This document shows, piece by piece, positions 1 to 6,924 of a stretch of DNA of 64,000 bases. The notes below the pieces were generated by a model. That model did no database searches. It was not told the DNA's origin and saw only the letters and a program-made list of their open reading frames with translations. Within the stretch, counting starts at the first letter, position 1; every line of letters begins with the position of its first letter. A program made the translations under genes and the position numbers. The DNA is from a virus. The stretch is from positions 1 to 64,000 of IMG/VR virus record IMGVR_UViG_3300018080_000020; one strand, given 5' to 3'.

Positions 1-51
1 GTCTAAGCGTGAAGGTCATACACGTTCCTTGAAGGAATTTAGAAATAATTT

Positions 52-80
52 GGAAGGGAGTCGCTGATGACCTCCCTTCC
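52..80. terminator. Hairpin near left edge, possible terminator
   Basis: A 9-bp perfect stem (GGAAGGGAG 52-60 with CTCCCTTCC 72-80) is followed on the plus strand, after about 9 nt, by a run of six T (90-95). It lies just downstream of the minus-strand tRNA-Thr, so it could end transcription from either side. The offset of the T run makes the call weak. Confidence 0.35.
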
Positions 81-99
81 TTCGGGGTGTTTTTTAAAA

Positions 100-175
100 T
101 GGAGCTACTGGTAGGATTTGAACCTACAACCATGTGCTTACAAGGCACGTGCTCTACCGTTGGAGCTACAGCAGC
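100..175 (-). tRNA. tRNA-Thr (anticodon TGT)
   Basis: Full cloverleaf on the minus strand. The acceptor is 7 bp with one G-T pair, the anticodon loop CTTGTAA gives TGT (reads ACA), the T loop is canonical and CCA is encoded at 100-102. It stands apart from the main array, on the other side of the small virion genes. Confidence 0.95.
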
Positions 176-182
176 TTATTTA

Positions 183-971
183 TTAACTAAGTATCGCATG
201 ACCGTAAAACCTAAGAATGAACTGACCAGCAGTGTACGTACCTTCTGAGGCTGTAGTATCCCCTTCAGTCATATAGATATAGTCATTAGTAGTTATTGTG
301 GTGGGAAGAATATTCTGATACAGACTGCCAATTGCAAGACCGCCTGTGTTAAACAGATAATCATTGCTGGCTGCCTCATCATACCCAAGCTCTCCACCAG
401 AGTTTAAGGTTATGTTAATATCTGCAGTCGTGTCAGTACCTGCAGGTGTCTCAAGGCAAATAAGCTCAACCTTGTATACAACACCGTAAGTTGCAGTCAC
501 AATCTTACCAATGTATGCATCTGGTGCTTCTGTCACAAGGCCGATAACATCGTCAGCAGCATCACCTTTAACCCCAAGACCTGTTAGGTCAATCTGAATC
601 TCCGTACAAATATCACCGTTAGGTAGATTGTAGCGATACGTCTTTGGGGCAACCCCAGTTCCGATGGCTCCGGCCCCGTGCTCTGCTGTTTCTGCAGATC
701 CAAGAGCAGTCACCTCGCCAGTCACATTACCAGTAACATTTCCTTCTACATTGCCAGTAACGTTTCCTGTTAAATCACCAGTGACATCACCTTCAACATC
801 ACCAGTAAGATTCCCAGTCACATTATTATTTATAGTACAACTTGAAATAGTCTTGTTTGTCAAAGACATAACTGCTGAAGGAAACCATCTATCAAATACG
901 TCTGAAAGAACCTTCTTAGCCTTTGAATCAACACCATCAAGTATATGAGCATAATCTCTCAGGTTAGCCAT
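183..971 (-). CDS. Virion protein with collagen-like G-x-V-T-G repeats
   Basis: 262 aa, start ATG after AGGAGG. Residues about 48-90 are short repeats of the type GNVTGDVEGDVTG, which suggests an elongated beta or collagen-like trimeric stalk. The following domain (about 95-262) is clearly paralogous to the whole of the neighbouring 198-aa protein: both share a GDA..D.IGL segment, a VY..E.ICLETP segment and a C-terminal FI/VIRFYGH. A fibre or appendage tip role is inferred from composition and from grouping with virion-type genes. No enzymatic motif is visible. Confidence 0.7.
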   Translation of the reverse strand: MANLRDYAHILDGVDSKAKKVLSDVFDRWFPSAVMSLTNKTISSCTINNNVTGNLTGDVEGDVTGDLTGNVTGNVEGNVTGNVTGEVTALGSAETAEHGAGAIGTGVAPKTYRYNLPNGDICTEIQIDLTGLGVKGDAADDVIGLVTEAPDAYIGKIVTATYGVVYKVELICLETPAGTDTTADINITLNSGGELGYDEAASNDYLFNTGGLAIGSLYQNILPTTITTNDYIYMTEGDTTASEGTYTAGQFILRFYGHAILS

Positions 972-985
972 GGTCTACCTCCTTT

Positions 986-1582
986 TTAGAAGCCGGGATG
1001 ACCATAGAATCTGATAACGAATTTACCAGCACCATAAACACCAGTTGTGGCACCAGTATCGCCTTCTCCAAGGTAAAAGTAGTCATTAGCTGTAAGCTTA
1101 GGAGTATTATCCACAGCCATTTCACCAACAACCCAGTCTCTCGCAGCAGCAATGACTGTATCATCTACAGCACCATCATATGCCACGTCATTATCATCTT
1201 CTGCCATAAGGTCAATGTCCTGCTCAAATGTAGCAGTTGCCTCAGTAGGAGTTTCCAAACAGATCATCTCTATACGGTAAACATAACCATACTCAGCAAC
1301 AGTGTACTGATCGAAATAGGCTGCTCCACCAGCAGCAAGGCCGATAGCATCACCCTGAGCGTCACCCTTACAAGCAAGGCCTTGGATGTCAAGTCTGTGC
1401 TCAACTATCTTTATACCATTTACAGTGCCTGTAAGCTTTACTGGTTCCTCTCCTGTTCCAAGAAACCCGGCACCGTAATTAGGTGTAACTACTTTTAAAA
1501 AGTCAGGATTCGTTAACGCATCCAGAACAACCTTTCTTGTAGTCGAGTCTAAAAGTTGTAAATCATGATTGCTTATTGCCAT
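986..1582 (-). CDS. Virion protein, paralogue of the 262-aa repeat protein
   Basis: 198 aa, start ATG with AAGGAG upstream. It matches the C-terminal domain of the downstream 262-aa protein along its length (KGDAQGDAIGL, VYRIEMICLETP, VYGAGKFVIRFYGH) but lacks the glycine-valine repeat stalk. The pair therefore arose by duplication, with gain or loss of a stalk. I infer a surface-exposed structural role. Function is otherwise unknown. Confidence 0.7.
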   Translation of the reverse strand: MAISNHDLQLLDSTTRKVVLDALTNPDFLKVVTPNYGAGFLGTGEEPVKLTGTVNGIKIVEHRLDIQGLACKGDAQGDAIGLAAGGAAYFDQYTVAEYGYVYRIEMICLETPTEATATFEQDIDLMAEDDNDVAYDGAVDDTVIAAARDWVVGEMAVDNTPKLTANDYFYLGEGDTGATTGVYGAGKFVIRFYGHPGF

Positions 1583-1631
1583 TGTTCATTTCTCCTTGTT
1601 AGTATGAGCTTAGTATTAAGACCCGTTTAAA

Positions 1632-2219
1632 TTAATAATTATCTATATCTACTTCTTCCCATACGTAATGGAAGGACATAGAAGCACCAGTAGCTACTGT
1701 TGAGTCAGTCACAACAGCGTAGCCCGGTGAAAGAATAATACTACCTTTAAGGTCAAGAATATTTGGGCCTTGTCCACCATACTTAACGGAGTCAGCACCC
1801 TGACCAAGTTCAGCAACTGTCTTACAAACAACTGGTGCTACAATAGTAGCAGCTTCGTCTGCAAGGGCTTGTGAATTCATAGCTCCACCAGCCTTAGCTG
1901 TCTTAACAGTCAACTGAGCAGCAAGACCGGACACAGTAGTAATAGCAAGTGATAGGATAGACTCACCAGTAACAGCATCCTTTGTTGCCCAACCGAACTC
2001 ATGAAGAATATAGAACTTACCTGATGTGGCAGGATTACCAAGGGCAAGACCAGTAAATGTCGTATTAAGTGTTGTAGAACAGTCAACAACTGTGGCTGTG
2101 TTAACATAAAATAGCCTGTCTTCAAGTGCTGCTCTCGCAAGGTCACTTCTTACAATAGGGCTTCCGTTAGGATCTACAAGAACAGGTAGTCCTAACCCGG
2201 CATTAGTTTTTCCGTACAT
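1632..2219 (-). CDS. Putative virion structural protein
   Basis: 195 aa, ATG preceded by AAAGGAG. It is rich in small and beta-branched residues (Ala, Thr, Val, Gly), has no signal peptide, membrane segment or catalytic motif, and resembles phage decoration or appendage proteins in composition. It sits in a same-strand run with two pairs of paralogous virion-type genes. I do not recognise the family. Confidence 0.6.
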   Translation of the reverse strand: MYGKTNAGLGLPVLVDPNGSPIVRSDLARAALEDRLFYVNTATVVDCSTTLNTTFTGLALGNPATSGKFYILHEFGWATKDAVTGESILSLAITTVSGLAAQLTVKTAKAGGAMNSQALADEAATIVAPVVCKTVAELGQGADSVKYGGQGPNILDLKGSIILSPGYAVVTDSTVATGASMSFHYVWEEVDIDNY

Positions 2220-2263
2220 AATTTTCTCCTTTACTCGTTATACATTGTTATTTTGTTAGTAGG

Positions 2264-2428
2264 TTAAACTCTCTCATCCTTTACCCACATACCGTTGTGC
2301 CAAATATACTGCTCACCAGTATCTACAAAATAAATAGTAGATCCCTCAGTGATCCCAGAGCTCGGTCTGGGATCTGAGGAATGAGCTTGCCAATGGTATG
2401 TCTTATGCATAATTTCTACAACAGCCAT
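2264..2428 (-). CDS. Small protein, virion-type
   Basis: 54 aa. The start is the ATG at 2428-2426, because AAGGAGG lies 5 nt upstream; the reading frame is open further upstream but that part overlaps the next gene and has a non-coding composition. The sequence has a short beta-rich motif (STIYFVDTGEQYIWHNGMWV) typical of small phage tail or fibre-associated proteins. Function unknown. Confidence 0.6.
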   Translation of the reverse strand: MAVVEIMHKTYHWQAHSSDPRPSSGITEGSTIYFVDTGEQYIWHNGMWVKDERV

Positions 2429-2438
2429 GGTAACCTCC

Positions 2439-2963
2439 TTAAATTCCTTGTGGCAAATTATCAGGATGTGGATACACAGGCCCAACAACTTGATAGACTG
2501 TTGCAAGAGCGTTAATATTAGTTGTGCCAAGAGTACAACCATTACCATCAATAAGAACGATAGCAATACACACGTAGGTGCTTGGGTCAAACATAGGAAT
2601 CTTACATTCAACGTCAGCATCAAGTGCTAAGTCTCCGGCAAGGTCAATACGTAGTCTGCCATCTGCGTCTGCAAATACTGCAAGGTACTGACTGTATGTG
2701 TCAGGCACTACAAAGCCTTCAGCATCACCCTCAACACTAATTGTTGATGTGTCTGAAGACCAGTCAGCATCATCCTCTACTGTCAATGATGGGATAAGAA
2801 CACCATCAATATAACACATAGCAGTTCCTGTTGTAGCAGGATCTGCAGCAGCAAAGGCTACTGCTTGTGTAGCTATATTGTATGTGTTAGCAAATGCCAT
2901 CAGCATTTCAGCAGCATTATGATTAAACAAAGAGGCATAGTTTGAGTCGTTATAATCTCCCAT
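2439..2963 (-). CDS. Virion protein, paralogue of the 230-aa neighbour
   Basis: 174 aa, ATG after AGGAGG. N-terminal (Y.IATQ.V), middle (IDGVLIPSLT) and C-terminal (FDPSTYVC; GPVYPHPDNLP) segments match the adjacent 230-aa protein, so the two are a tandem duplication. This copy lacks the carbohydrate-binding-like insert seen in the neighbour. I infer a structural role. Confidence 0.65.
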   Translation of the reverse strand: MGDYNDSNYASLFNHNAAEMLMAFANTYNIATQAVAFAAADPATTGTAMCYIDGVLIPSLTVEDDADWSSDTSTISVEGDAEGFVVPDTYSQYLAVFADADGRLRIDLAGDLALDADVECKIPMFDPSTYVCIAIVLIDGNGCTLGTTNINALATVYQVVGPVYPHPDNLPQGI

Positions 2964-2975
2964 AATATCCTCCTC

Positions 2976-3668
2976 TTAGTTTTTAGGCAGGTTAGCTACT
3001 GAAGGGAACACAGGCCCAATCTGTTGGTAAAACGTTCCATCAGTTCCAAAGTCTACACCACCGTCTGTGTCACCAAATGTAACAGCAGCAGATGCAGCAT
3101 CATTAGCATAGTCAATCCAGCCAACAACACAGTAGACTGATGGATCAAAGTAAGGCACATCAGGTGTAGGTGCTGTACCGATAGCAGTATCGTCAGACGC
3201 TCTCCAAACACCAAGAGTGCCATCAGCATCTGCAGTTACCATAATAAGAATACGGTAATCGTCTGCAAGTTCTTGTCCAGCCAAGTTAGGTAGTGCTTGC
3301 CAGTTAGAGTCACCGTCAGTAGGCTTTGTGTTCTCTGTTGATGTGTGTGCTACCAAGCACTTCCAGTACTTAACGCTTGAAGATGCTGCTGTACCAGTAT
3401 ATACAGTAGTATCGGCTGAGTAAGCTGTACCAGCAGCCCATGCTGTCGTAATTTCGTCTGATGTAATCAGAAGCTCAGCATCAGCAGTAAGTGCCGGAAT
3501 GTACACACCATTGATTACACATGACGCTGTACCAGTTGACTGAATGTTGTAGACGTTAGTACCATCTACAGCAATAGTCTGTGTTGCCATGTTGTACGTA
3601 GTCATGAACGCAGCAAGGTGTTTCATGTGTACGTGTGAGAATTTACTTCCCCAATTGTTAGTTGCCAT
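2976..3668 (-). CDS. Virion protein with carbohydrate-binding-like insert
   Basis: 230 aa, start ATG with AAAGGAG upstream. The framework matches the 174-aa neighbour (VINGVYIPALT; FDPSVYCV; GPVFPSVANLP). Between about residues 73 and 128 it carries an extra segment with W.AGTAYS.DT.VY, YWKCLVAHTST and a final W, the usual pattern of CBM5/12-type carbohydrate-binding modules. That makes host-surface binding plausible. First virion gene after the tRNA array. Confidence 0.65.
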   Translation of the reverse strand: MATNNWGSKFSHVHMKHLAAFMTTYNMATQTIAVDGTNVYNIQSTGTASCVINGVYIPALTADAELLITSDEITTAWAAGTAYSADTTVYTGTAASSSVKYWKCLVAHTSTENTKPTDGDSNWQALPNLAGQELADDYRILIMVTADADGTLGVWRASDDTAIGTAPTPDVPYFDPSVYCVVGWIDYANDAASAAVTFGDTDGGVDFGTDGTFYQQIGPVFPSVANLPKN

Positions 3669-3687
3669 AGTTATTTCTCCTTTGTTT

Positions 3688-3711
3688 GGACGGTTACCAG
3701 CAAGTCCGTCC
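3688..3711. other. Hairpin between tRNA array and virion genes
   Basis: Inverted repeat GGACGG (3688-3693) and CCGTCC (3706-3711) with a 12-nt loop, just upstream of the ribosome-binding site of the 230-aa gene. No T run follows, so it may be a processing or 5' stabilising hairpin rather than a terminator. Confidence 0.4.
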
Positions 3712-3746
3712 TGTTATTAATCAGTTGCTGGTTGTCAGGTTAGAAG

Positions 3747-3826
3747 TGGTAGCCTTGAGGGGAATTGAACCCCTGTCCATGGATTGAAAGTCCATGCACT
3801 TTATGCCAGTTAAGTTGTACAAGGCC
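3747..3826 (-). tRNA. tRNA-Glu (TTC)
   Basis: Minus-strand cloverleaf; the anticodon stem ATGGA/TCCAT encloses CTTTCAA, giving TTC (reads GAA). CCA is encoded. Only 2 nt separate it from tRNA-Cys, which suggests one polycistronic tRNA transcript. Confidence 0.93.
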
Positions 3827-3828
3827 AT

Positions 3829-3902
3829 TGGAAGCCGTGTTGGGAATTGAACCCAAAACAGACGGTGTTGCAGACCGTAGCCAACCCAGTTGGATCACGG
3901 CT
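3829..3902 (-). tRNA. tRNA-Cys (GCA)
   Basis: Acceptor AGCCGTG/CACGGCT, anticodon stem ACGGT/ACCGT enclosing CTGCAAC, anticodon GCA. CCA encoded. Confidence 0.93.
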
Positions 3903-3926
3903 ATGTGGAGGCCCCGAAGGGCCGTA

Positions 3927-4001
3927 TGGTAGCCCCGGTAAGAATCGAACTTACTTCAAACACCTTGTAAGGATGTCATCCATCCATAGGATCTCAGGGC
4001 T
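3927..4001 (-). tRNA. tRNA-Val (TAC)
   Basis: Acceptor AGCCCTG/CGGGGCT with one T-G pair, anticodon loop CTTACAA giving TAC (reads GTA). CCA encoded. Confidence 0.92.
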
Positions 4002-4003
4002 GT

Positions 4004-4077
4004 TGGTAGTCCAGAATGGATTTGAACCATTTTCTGAGCCTTATAAGGACTCTGCTCTACCATTGAGCTACTGGACG
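4004..4077 (-). tRNA. tRNA-Ile (TAT), reads ATA
   Basis: Anticodon stem GAGTC/GGCTC encloses CTTATAA, so the anticodon is TAT and it reads the rare codon ATA directly, unlike the usual bacterial lysidine-modified CAT tRNA. The first acceptor pair is a C1-T72 mismatch. CCA encoded. Confidence 0.88.
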
Positions 4078-4080
4078 TTA

Positions 4081-4159
4081 TGGTTGAGAGGGAAGGATTT
4101 GAACCTTCGCATACTTAGGATTTCACCCTAAAGCTACTACCAGACTGAGCTACCTCTCA
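4081..4159 (-). tRNA. tRNA-Phe (GAA)
   Basis: Acceptor TGAGAGG/CCTCTCA, anticodon stem TTAGG/CCTAA enclosing GTGAAAT, anticodon GAA. CCA encoded at the end. Confidence 0.9.
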
Positions 4160-4165
4160 ATATTG

Positions 4166-4255
4166 TGGAGGAAGGTGAGGGATTTGAACCCCCATGGCTG
4201 TTACACCAATGCTGTTTTCAAAACAGGTAGACTGTTCCCCACTGTCAAACCTTCC
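4166..4255 (-). tRNA. tRNA-Ser (TGA)
   Basis: Class II tRNA with a long variable arm. Acceptor GGAAGGT/ACCTTCC, anticodon loop TTTGAAA giving TGA (reads TCA). Its 5' end overlaps by 11 nt the 3' end of the HNH endonuclease gene. Confidence 0.9.
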
Positions 4256-4601
4256 CAAGCTCTTCATGTATCTCGCAGTGACAGTTTGCACATACTAAGA
4301 TACATTTTTCAGCTTCTTTTAATGCTGCTTTAAAGGACTTATTATAAAGTAAAGTAAAAACATTCCCCTCTTTTTTTGTTGGATTTGTATGGTGGAATTG
4401 TAAAGTTGGCAAAGAATCATACCCACATTTTATACACTTACCACCAAACTGTTTTACAAGTTTATTTTTCTTATGTATCCTATTAGCCTTTCTTTTCTCT
4501 CTATAACAAGCCAAGCATCTATAAGAATTATTTCGTCCTTTCCTTTTCCGGTGAACCGTAAGACCGTGTTTAGGACACTCACGTTCCTCATAACGTGCCA
4601 T
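4245..4601 (-). CDS. HNH homing endonuclease-like protein
   Basis: 118 aa. The start is ATG 4601-4599 because AGGAGG sits 6 nt upstream; an earlier in-frame ATG would place that site inside the gene. The protein is basic, with two Cys pairs (C..C near residues 33-36 and CIKCG near 56-60), a LQFHHTNP segment and CANCHCEIH at the C-terminus, the His-Me-finger HNH layout with zinc-binding cysteines. It sits between two tRNA-Ser genes, the stop codon lying inside the next tRNA, which fits a mobile nicking endonuclease inserted in the tRNA array. An operator-like palindrome is just upstream. Confidence 0.85.
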   Translation of the reverse strand: MARYEERECPKHGLTVHRKRKGRNNSYRCLACYREKRKANRIHKKNKLVKQFGGKCIKCGYDSLPTLQFHHTNPTKKEGNVFTLLYNKSFKAALKEAEKCILVCANCHCEIHEELGKV

Positions 4602-4620
4602 TGATTCCCTCCTGTTAATA

Positions 4621-4636
4621 TTCACTTGTGAGTCAA
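4621..4636. promoter_or_regulatory. Operator-like palindrome (site a)
   Basis: TTCACTTGTGAGTCAA; the reverse strand reads TTGACTCACAAGTGAA. One copy of the recurring TGACTCAnAAGTGA motif, 20 nt upstream of the HNH gene start on the minus strand. Confidence 0.6.
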
Positions 4637-4656
4637 TTTAAAGAAAAAAAAAAATT

Positions 4657-4743
4657 TGGCGATAGGTGCTGGATTCGAACCAGCAGAGCTTGTTAGACTC
4701 TACAGGTTAGCAACCTGCTGCATTACCATTCTGCCAACCTACC
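4657..4743 (-). tRNA. tRNA-Ser (GCT)
   Basis: Class II tRNA with long variable arm. Acceptor GGTAGGT/ACCTATC, anticodon loop TTGCTAA giving GCT (reads AGC), discriminator G, CCA encoded. It overlaps the stop codon of the 74-aa gene and is followed on the minus strand by a T-rich run. Confidence 0.92.
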
Positions 4744-4963
4744 GTGTATATTTTTCATATAAGTCCATAATCTCGTCTGTCAATGTATACCTATCATGAT
4801 ACTTATTTAGGACAACGTTGAAGCACTCACACGCATATAAAAGGAGTTCTTCAACGGTCATCGAGTTAAGTTGCTCATACTCGTCAAAGTGAGCGTCCAT
4901 ACATCGATCACACGAACAGTCTTCATCATGAAAACACCTGAATAGAATCTCTCTATCTATCAT
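4739..4963 (-). CDS. Small cysteine-containing protein
   Basis: 74 aa, ATG with AAGGGGAG 4 nt upstream. Acidic, largely helical by composition, with CSCDRC near residues 17-22. Its stop codon TAG lies inside the 5' end of tRNA-Ser(GCT), so both cannot be mature from one transcript. I do not recognise the family. Confidence 0.6.
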   Translation of the reverse strand: MIDREILFRCFHDEDCSCDRCMDAHFDEYEQLNSMTVEELLLYACECFNVVLNKYHDRYTLTDEIMDLYEKYTR

Positions 4964-4986
4964 ATAACTCCCCTTTATACGTTATT

Positions 4987-5060
4987 TGGTAGTTCCAAAT
5001 GGGATCGAACCATTATCTAACGATTATCGGTCGTTTGCTCTACCTTTGAGCTATGGAACT
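4987..5060 (-). tRNA. tRNA-Ile (GAT)
   Basis: Acceptor AGTTCCA/TGGAACT, anticodon loop CCGATAA giving GAT (reads ATC/ATT). CCA encoded. Confidence 0.94.
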
Positions 5061-5061
5061 A

Positions 5062-5139
5062 TGGAACCCCTGAGAGGATTCGAACCTCCATAATTTTACG
5101 GCTTAGAAGACCGTTGCCATTCCGTTTGACTACAGGGGC
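5062..5139 (-). tRNA. tRNA-Arg (TCT)
   Basis: Acceptor GCCCCTG/CAGGGGT, anticodon stem ACGGT/GCCGT enclosing CTTCTAA, anticodon TCT (reads AGA). CCA encoded; 1 nt from tRNA-Ile(GAT). Confidence 0.92.
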
Positions 5140-5142
5140 TTA

Positions 5143-5218
5143 TGGACTCGCAGGTGAGATTCGAACTCACATGTTGCTTGGTTCGTAGCCAAGTGCCTGT
5201 CCGTTAGACTACTGCGAG
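5143..5218 (-). tRNA. tRNA-Arg (ACG)
   Basis: Acceptor CTCGCAG/CTGCGAG, anticodon loop CTACGAA giving ACG (reads CGN family by A-to-I editing). CCA encoded. Confidence 0.92.
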
Positions 5219-5220
5219 TC

Positions 5221-5294
5221 TGGTAGGCCGTAAAGGAATCGAACCTTTGTAGAATGGTTAAAAGCCACTTATTCTGCCATTGAATTAACGACCT
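5221..5294 (-). tRNA. tRNA-Lys (TTT)
   Basis: Acceptor AGGTCGT/ACGGCCT, anticodon loop CTTTTAA giving TTT (reads AAA/AAG). CCA encoded. Confidence 0.93.
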
Positions 5295-5299
5295 AAAGA

Positions 5300-5374
5300 T
5301 GGCTGCAACGGTAGGGGTCGAACCTACATCTTTCCGGTTAACAGCCGGACGCTTTACCATTAAGCTACACTGCA
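5300..5374 (-). tRNA. tRNA-Asn (GTT)
   Basis: Acceptor TGCAGTG/CGTTGCA with wobble pairs, anticodon stem CCGG/CCGG enclosing CTGTTAA, anticodon GTT. Discriminator G, CCA encoded. Confidence 0.93.
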
Positions 5375-5379
5375 GTGTT

Positions 5380-5452
5380 TGGTTGCAGGGGTTGGAGTCG
5401 AACCAACGGAGGCGAGCTTATGAGACTCACGTGAATACCCATTCTCCCTGCC
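5380..5452 (-). tRNA. tRNA-Met or Ile2 (CAT), atypical D arm
   Basis: Anticodon loop CTCATAA gives CAT. The acceptor has a G1-A72 mismatch, the D arm seems reduced to GAAT/ATTC with a 4-nt loop, and the anticodon stem has two T-G pairs and no GGG/CCC, so it is unlikely to be a normal initiator. It could be elongator Met or a lysidine-type Ile tRNA. CCA encoded. Confidence 0.75.
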
Positions 5453-5456
5453 ATAC

Positions 5457-5530
5457 TGGAAGCCCAGACTGGAATTGAACCAGTGTCACGTGATTCAAAG
5501 TCACGTAGCCATCCATTAGCTTACTGGGCA
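5457..5530 (-). tRNA. tRNA-Gln (TTG)
   Basis: Acceptor helix GCCCAG/CTGGGC with an unpaired T1-T72; a weak first pair is usual in bacterial tRNA-Gln. Anticodon loop CTTTGAA gives TTG (reads CAA). CCA encoded. Overlaps the 3' end of the 76-aa gene by 10 nt. Confidence 0.9.
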
Positions 5531-5751
5531 TTATGTCTTCTTTTTACAAAGTCTTCAATATCCGCATGAAAAATATCCGGGTAGTCCTGTGCCCATCGAA
5601 TAGCTGCCTCTCTAAGAGGCTTGCAAGGCCACCTGTATCTATCCTTGATATTACCAGCAAACTCACGTCTGTACCCATGGTACGCAATATACATTAGTTC
5701 CCGGTCATCTAACTCATGTGCCGGGTGCATTGGATCTGCAAAGCTCATCAT
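5521..5751 (-). CDS. Small conserved-type phage protein
   Basis: 76 aa. Its ATG overlaps the stop of the upstream lipoprotein gene (TAATG), so the two are translationally coupled. Basic and aromatic-rich with a YHGYRREF segment. The stop TAA is inside tRNA-Gln. I do not recognise a family. Confidence 0.65.
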   Translation of the reverse strand: MMSFADPMHPAHELDDRELMYIAYHGYRREFAGNIKDRYRWPCKPLREAAIRWAQDYPDIFHADIEDFVKRRHNAQ

Positions 5752-6200
5752 TATTGAAACATCCCCAAGAGAGCCTTTTGCTGCTTAATGTGCTTACGCA
5801 GTAGCCCAATGTCAAAATCGTTGATTGACATTTCGATGCCCTGAAACTGAGTGAACGTTTCTGTTAACAGTATGAGCTCTACCGAATAGCTGTTGTTCAA
5901 GTACCCAGTAACCAGCATAATGTAGTTTGTAAGCTCATTATACGATACAGACTCAAGCATACTCTCTACAGAATCAAGGAATGCTAAACACTCAGCCTTT
6001 GTGATAGCATCAGACTTGATTAGCTCTACGTTTATAAGCTTAAACATCAAGTTCAACTGCTCAGGACTCGTATGCATTGTGTCGCATACCTTACAGATAA
6101 CACTATTATCTGCCTCAGGTGTTGCACATATCTGGCTTGTTGCACAACCGGACAACAGGAACAGAAAAGCAACACAACCAGTTAAAAGTTTCTTGAACAT
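5751..6200 (-). CDS. Putative lipoprotein
   Basis: 149 aa. The start is ATG 6200-6198, which has AAGGAGG 9 nt upstream and begins a classical lipoprotein signal peptide (MFKKLLTGCVAFLFLLSGC, lipobox LSGC); an earlier ATG lacks a ribosome-binding site. The mature part is helical with no catalytic motif. It could be an outer-membrane lipoprotein for superinfection exclusion or a spanin-like part; this is inference. It is embedded in the tRNA array. Confidence 0.75.
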   Translation of the reverse strand: MFKKLLTGCVAFLFLLSGCATSQICATPEADNSVICKVCDTMHTSPEQLNLMFKLINVELIKSDAITKAECLAFLDSVESMLESVSYNELTNYIMLVTGYLNNSYSVELILLTETFTQFQGIEMSINDFDIGLLRKHIKQQKALLGMFQ

Positions 6201-6329
6201 TTTGGTATGCCTCCTTTTATATTGAGAACAACAAGTACCATTCCAGTGTATATTTTTGTCAGGTAATTTTAGTGTCACTAAGTTATCCCTCAACCATCCT
6301 CAACACACCTTAGTTCTCAAAATATTTAT

Positions 6330-6404
6330 TGGGGTGATCGGTCAGAGTCGAACTGACGTTAGAGGGGTCACAGTCCTCAGCGTTACCGTTACGCCACGAC
6401 CACC
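6330..6404 (-). tRNA. tRNA-His (GTG)
   Basis: Acceptor GTGGTCG/CGATCAC with discriminator C73 and an encoded G at position -1 (6404), the identity elements of tRNA-His. Anticodon loop CTGTGAC gives GTG. CCA encoded. Confidence 0.95.
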
Positions 6405-6414
6405 ATAAGTTGTT

Positions 6415-6489
6415 TGGTGGAGGCAGGAGATTCGAACTCCATCTTCTTAGGTGCAAACCAAGTGCTCTCCCGGGTTGAGCTATACCCCC
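6415..6489 (-). tRNA. tRNA-Ala (TGC)
   Basis: Acceptor GGGGGTA/TGCCTCC, anticodon loop TTTGCAC giving TGC (reads GCA). CCA encoded. Confidence 0.92.
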
Positions 6490-6496
6490 ACATGTA

Positions 6497-6520
6497 CCAG
6501 AAGGCTACATTTGCTTCTGG
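6497..6520. other. Hairpin in tRNA spacer
   Basis: CCAGAAG (6497-6503) pairs with CTTCTGG (6514-6520). On the plus strand it is followed by ATTTTTT and so looks like a terminator, but no plus-strand gene precedes it. In the minus-strand tRNA transcript it would be a spacer stem-loop. Role unclear. Confidence 0.35.
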
Positions 6521-6532
6521 ATTTTTTATTAT

Positions 6533-6607
6533 TGGCGATCTGTACCGGACTTGAACCGATAGCTTCTGGGAGACAACCAGATATGTTACCATTGACACCA
6601 ACAGACC
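6533..6607 (-). tRNA. tRNA-Asp (GTC)
   Basis: Acceptor GGTCTGT/ACAGATC, anticodon stem TCTGG/CCAGA enclosing TTGTCTC, anticodon GTC. Discriminator G, CCA encoded. Confidence 0.93.
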
Positions 6608-6608
6608 G

Positions 6609-6682
6609 TGGTCAGAGATGCTGGAATCGAACCAACCACACCACCCTTCCAAGGGGCAGCAGACACCTTGCCGTTATCTCTG
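6609..6682 (-). tRNA. tRNA-Pro (TGG)
   Basis: Acceptor CAGAGAT/ATCTCTG, anticodon loop CTTGGAA giving TGG (reads CCA). CCA tail encoded; 1 nt from tRNA-Asp. Confidence 0.92.
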
Positions 6683-6683
6683 A

Positions 6684-6760
6684 TGGTAGCCAAGGAGAGA
6701 TTCGAACTCTCATCTAATCGGGTTTAAGCCGATCAAGTCTGCCGATTGCATCACTTGGCT
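6684..6760 (-). tRNA. tRNA-Leu (TAA), short variable arm
   Basis: Acceptor AGCCAAG/CTTGGCT, anticodon stem ATCGG/CCGAT enclosing CTTAAAC, anticodon TAA (reads TTA). The D region resembles tRNA-Leu, but only 5 nt (TAGAT) separate anticodon and T stems, where bacterial tRNA-Leu has a long variable arm. Confidence 0.88.
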
Positions 6761-6763
6761 ACA

Positions 6764-6840
6764 TGGTAGCGGATCTGGGAGTCGAACCCAGAGCATCTTG
6801 ATTTTGAATCAAGCACGTCTGCCAGTTGCGCCAATCCGCT
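6764..6840 (-). tRNA. tRNA-Leu (CAA), short variable arm
   Basis: Acceptor AGCGGAT/ATCCGCT, anticodon stem CTTGA/TCAAG enclosing TTCAAAA, anticodon CAA (reads TTG). Variable region only ATGCT (5 nt), again without the class II arm. CCA encoded. Confidence 0.88.
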
Positions 6841-6846
6841 AAAGTT

Positions 6847-6924
6847 TGGTAGCCACTCAGGGATTCGAACCCTGACTGATATGGTTCTAAGCCATACGCC
6901 TCTGCCAAGTTGGGCTAAGTGGCT
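6847..6924 (-). tRNA. tRNA-Leu (TAG), short variable arm
   Basis: Acceptor AGCCACT/AGTGGCT, anticodon stem TATGG/CCATA enclosing CTTAGAA, anticodon TAG (reads CTA). Variable region only TCAGT (5 nt). It is the third Leu tRNA in a row with this form. Its 5' end overlaps the stop of the 96-aa gene by 2 nt. Confidence 0.88.
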
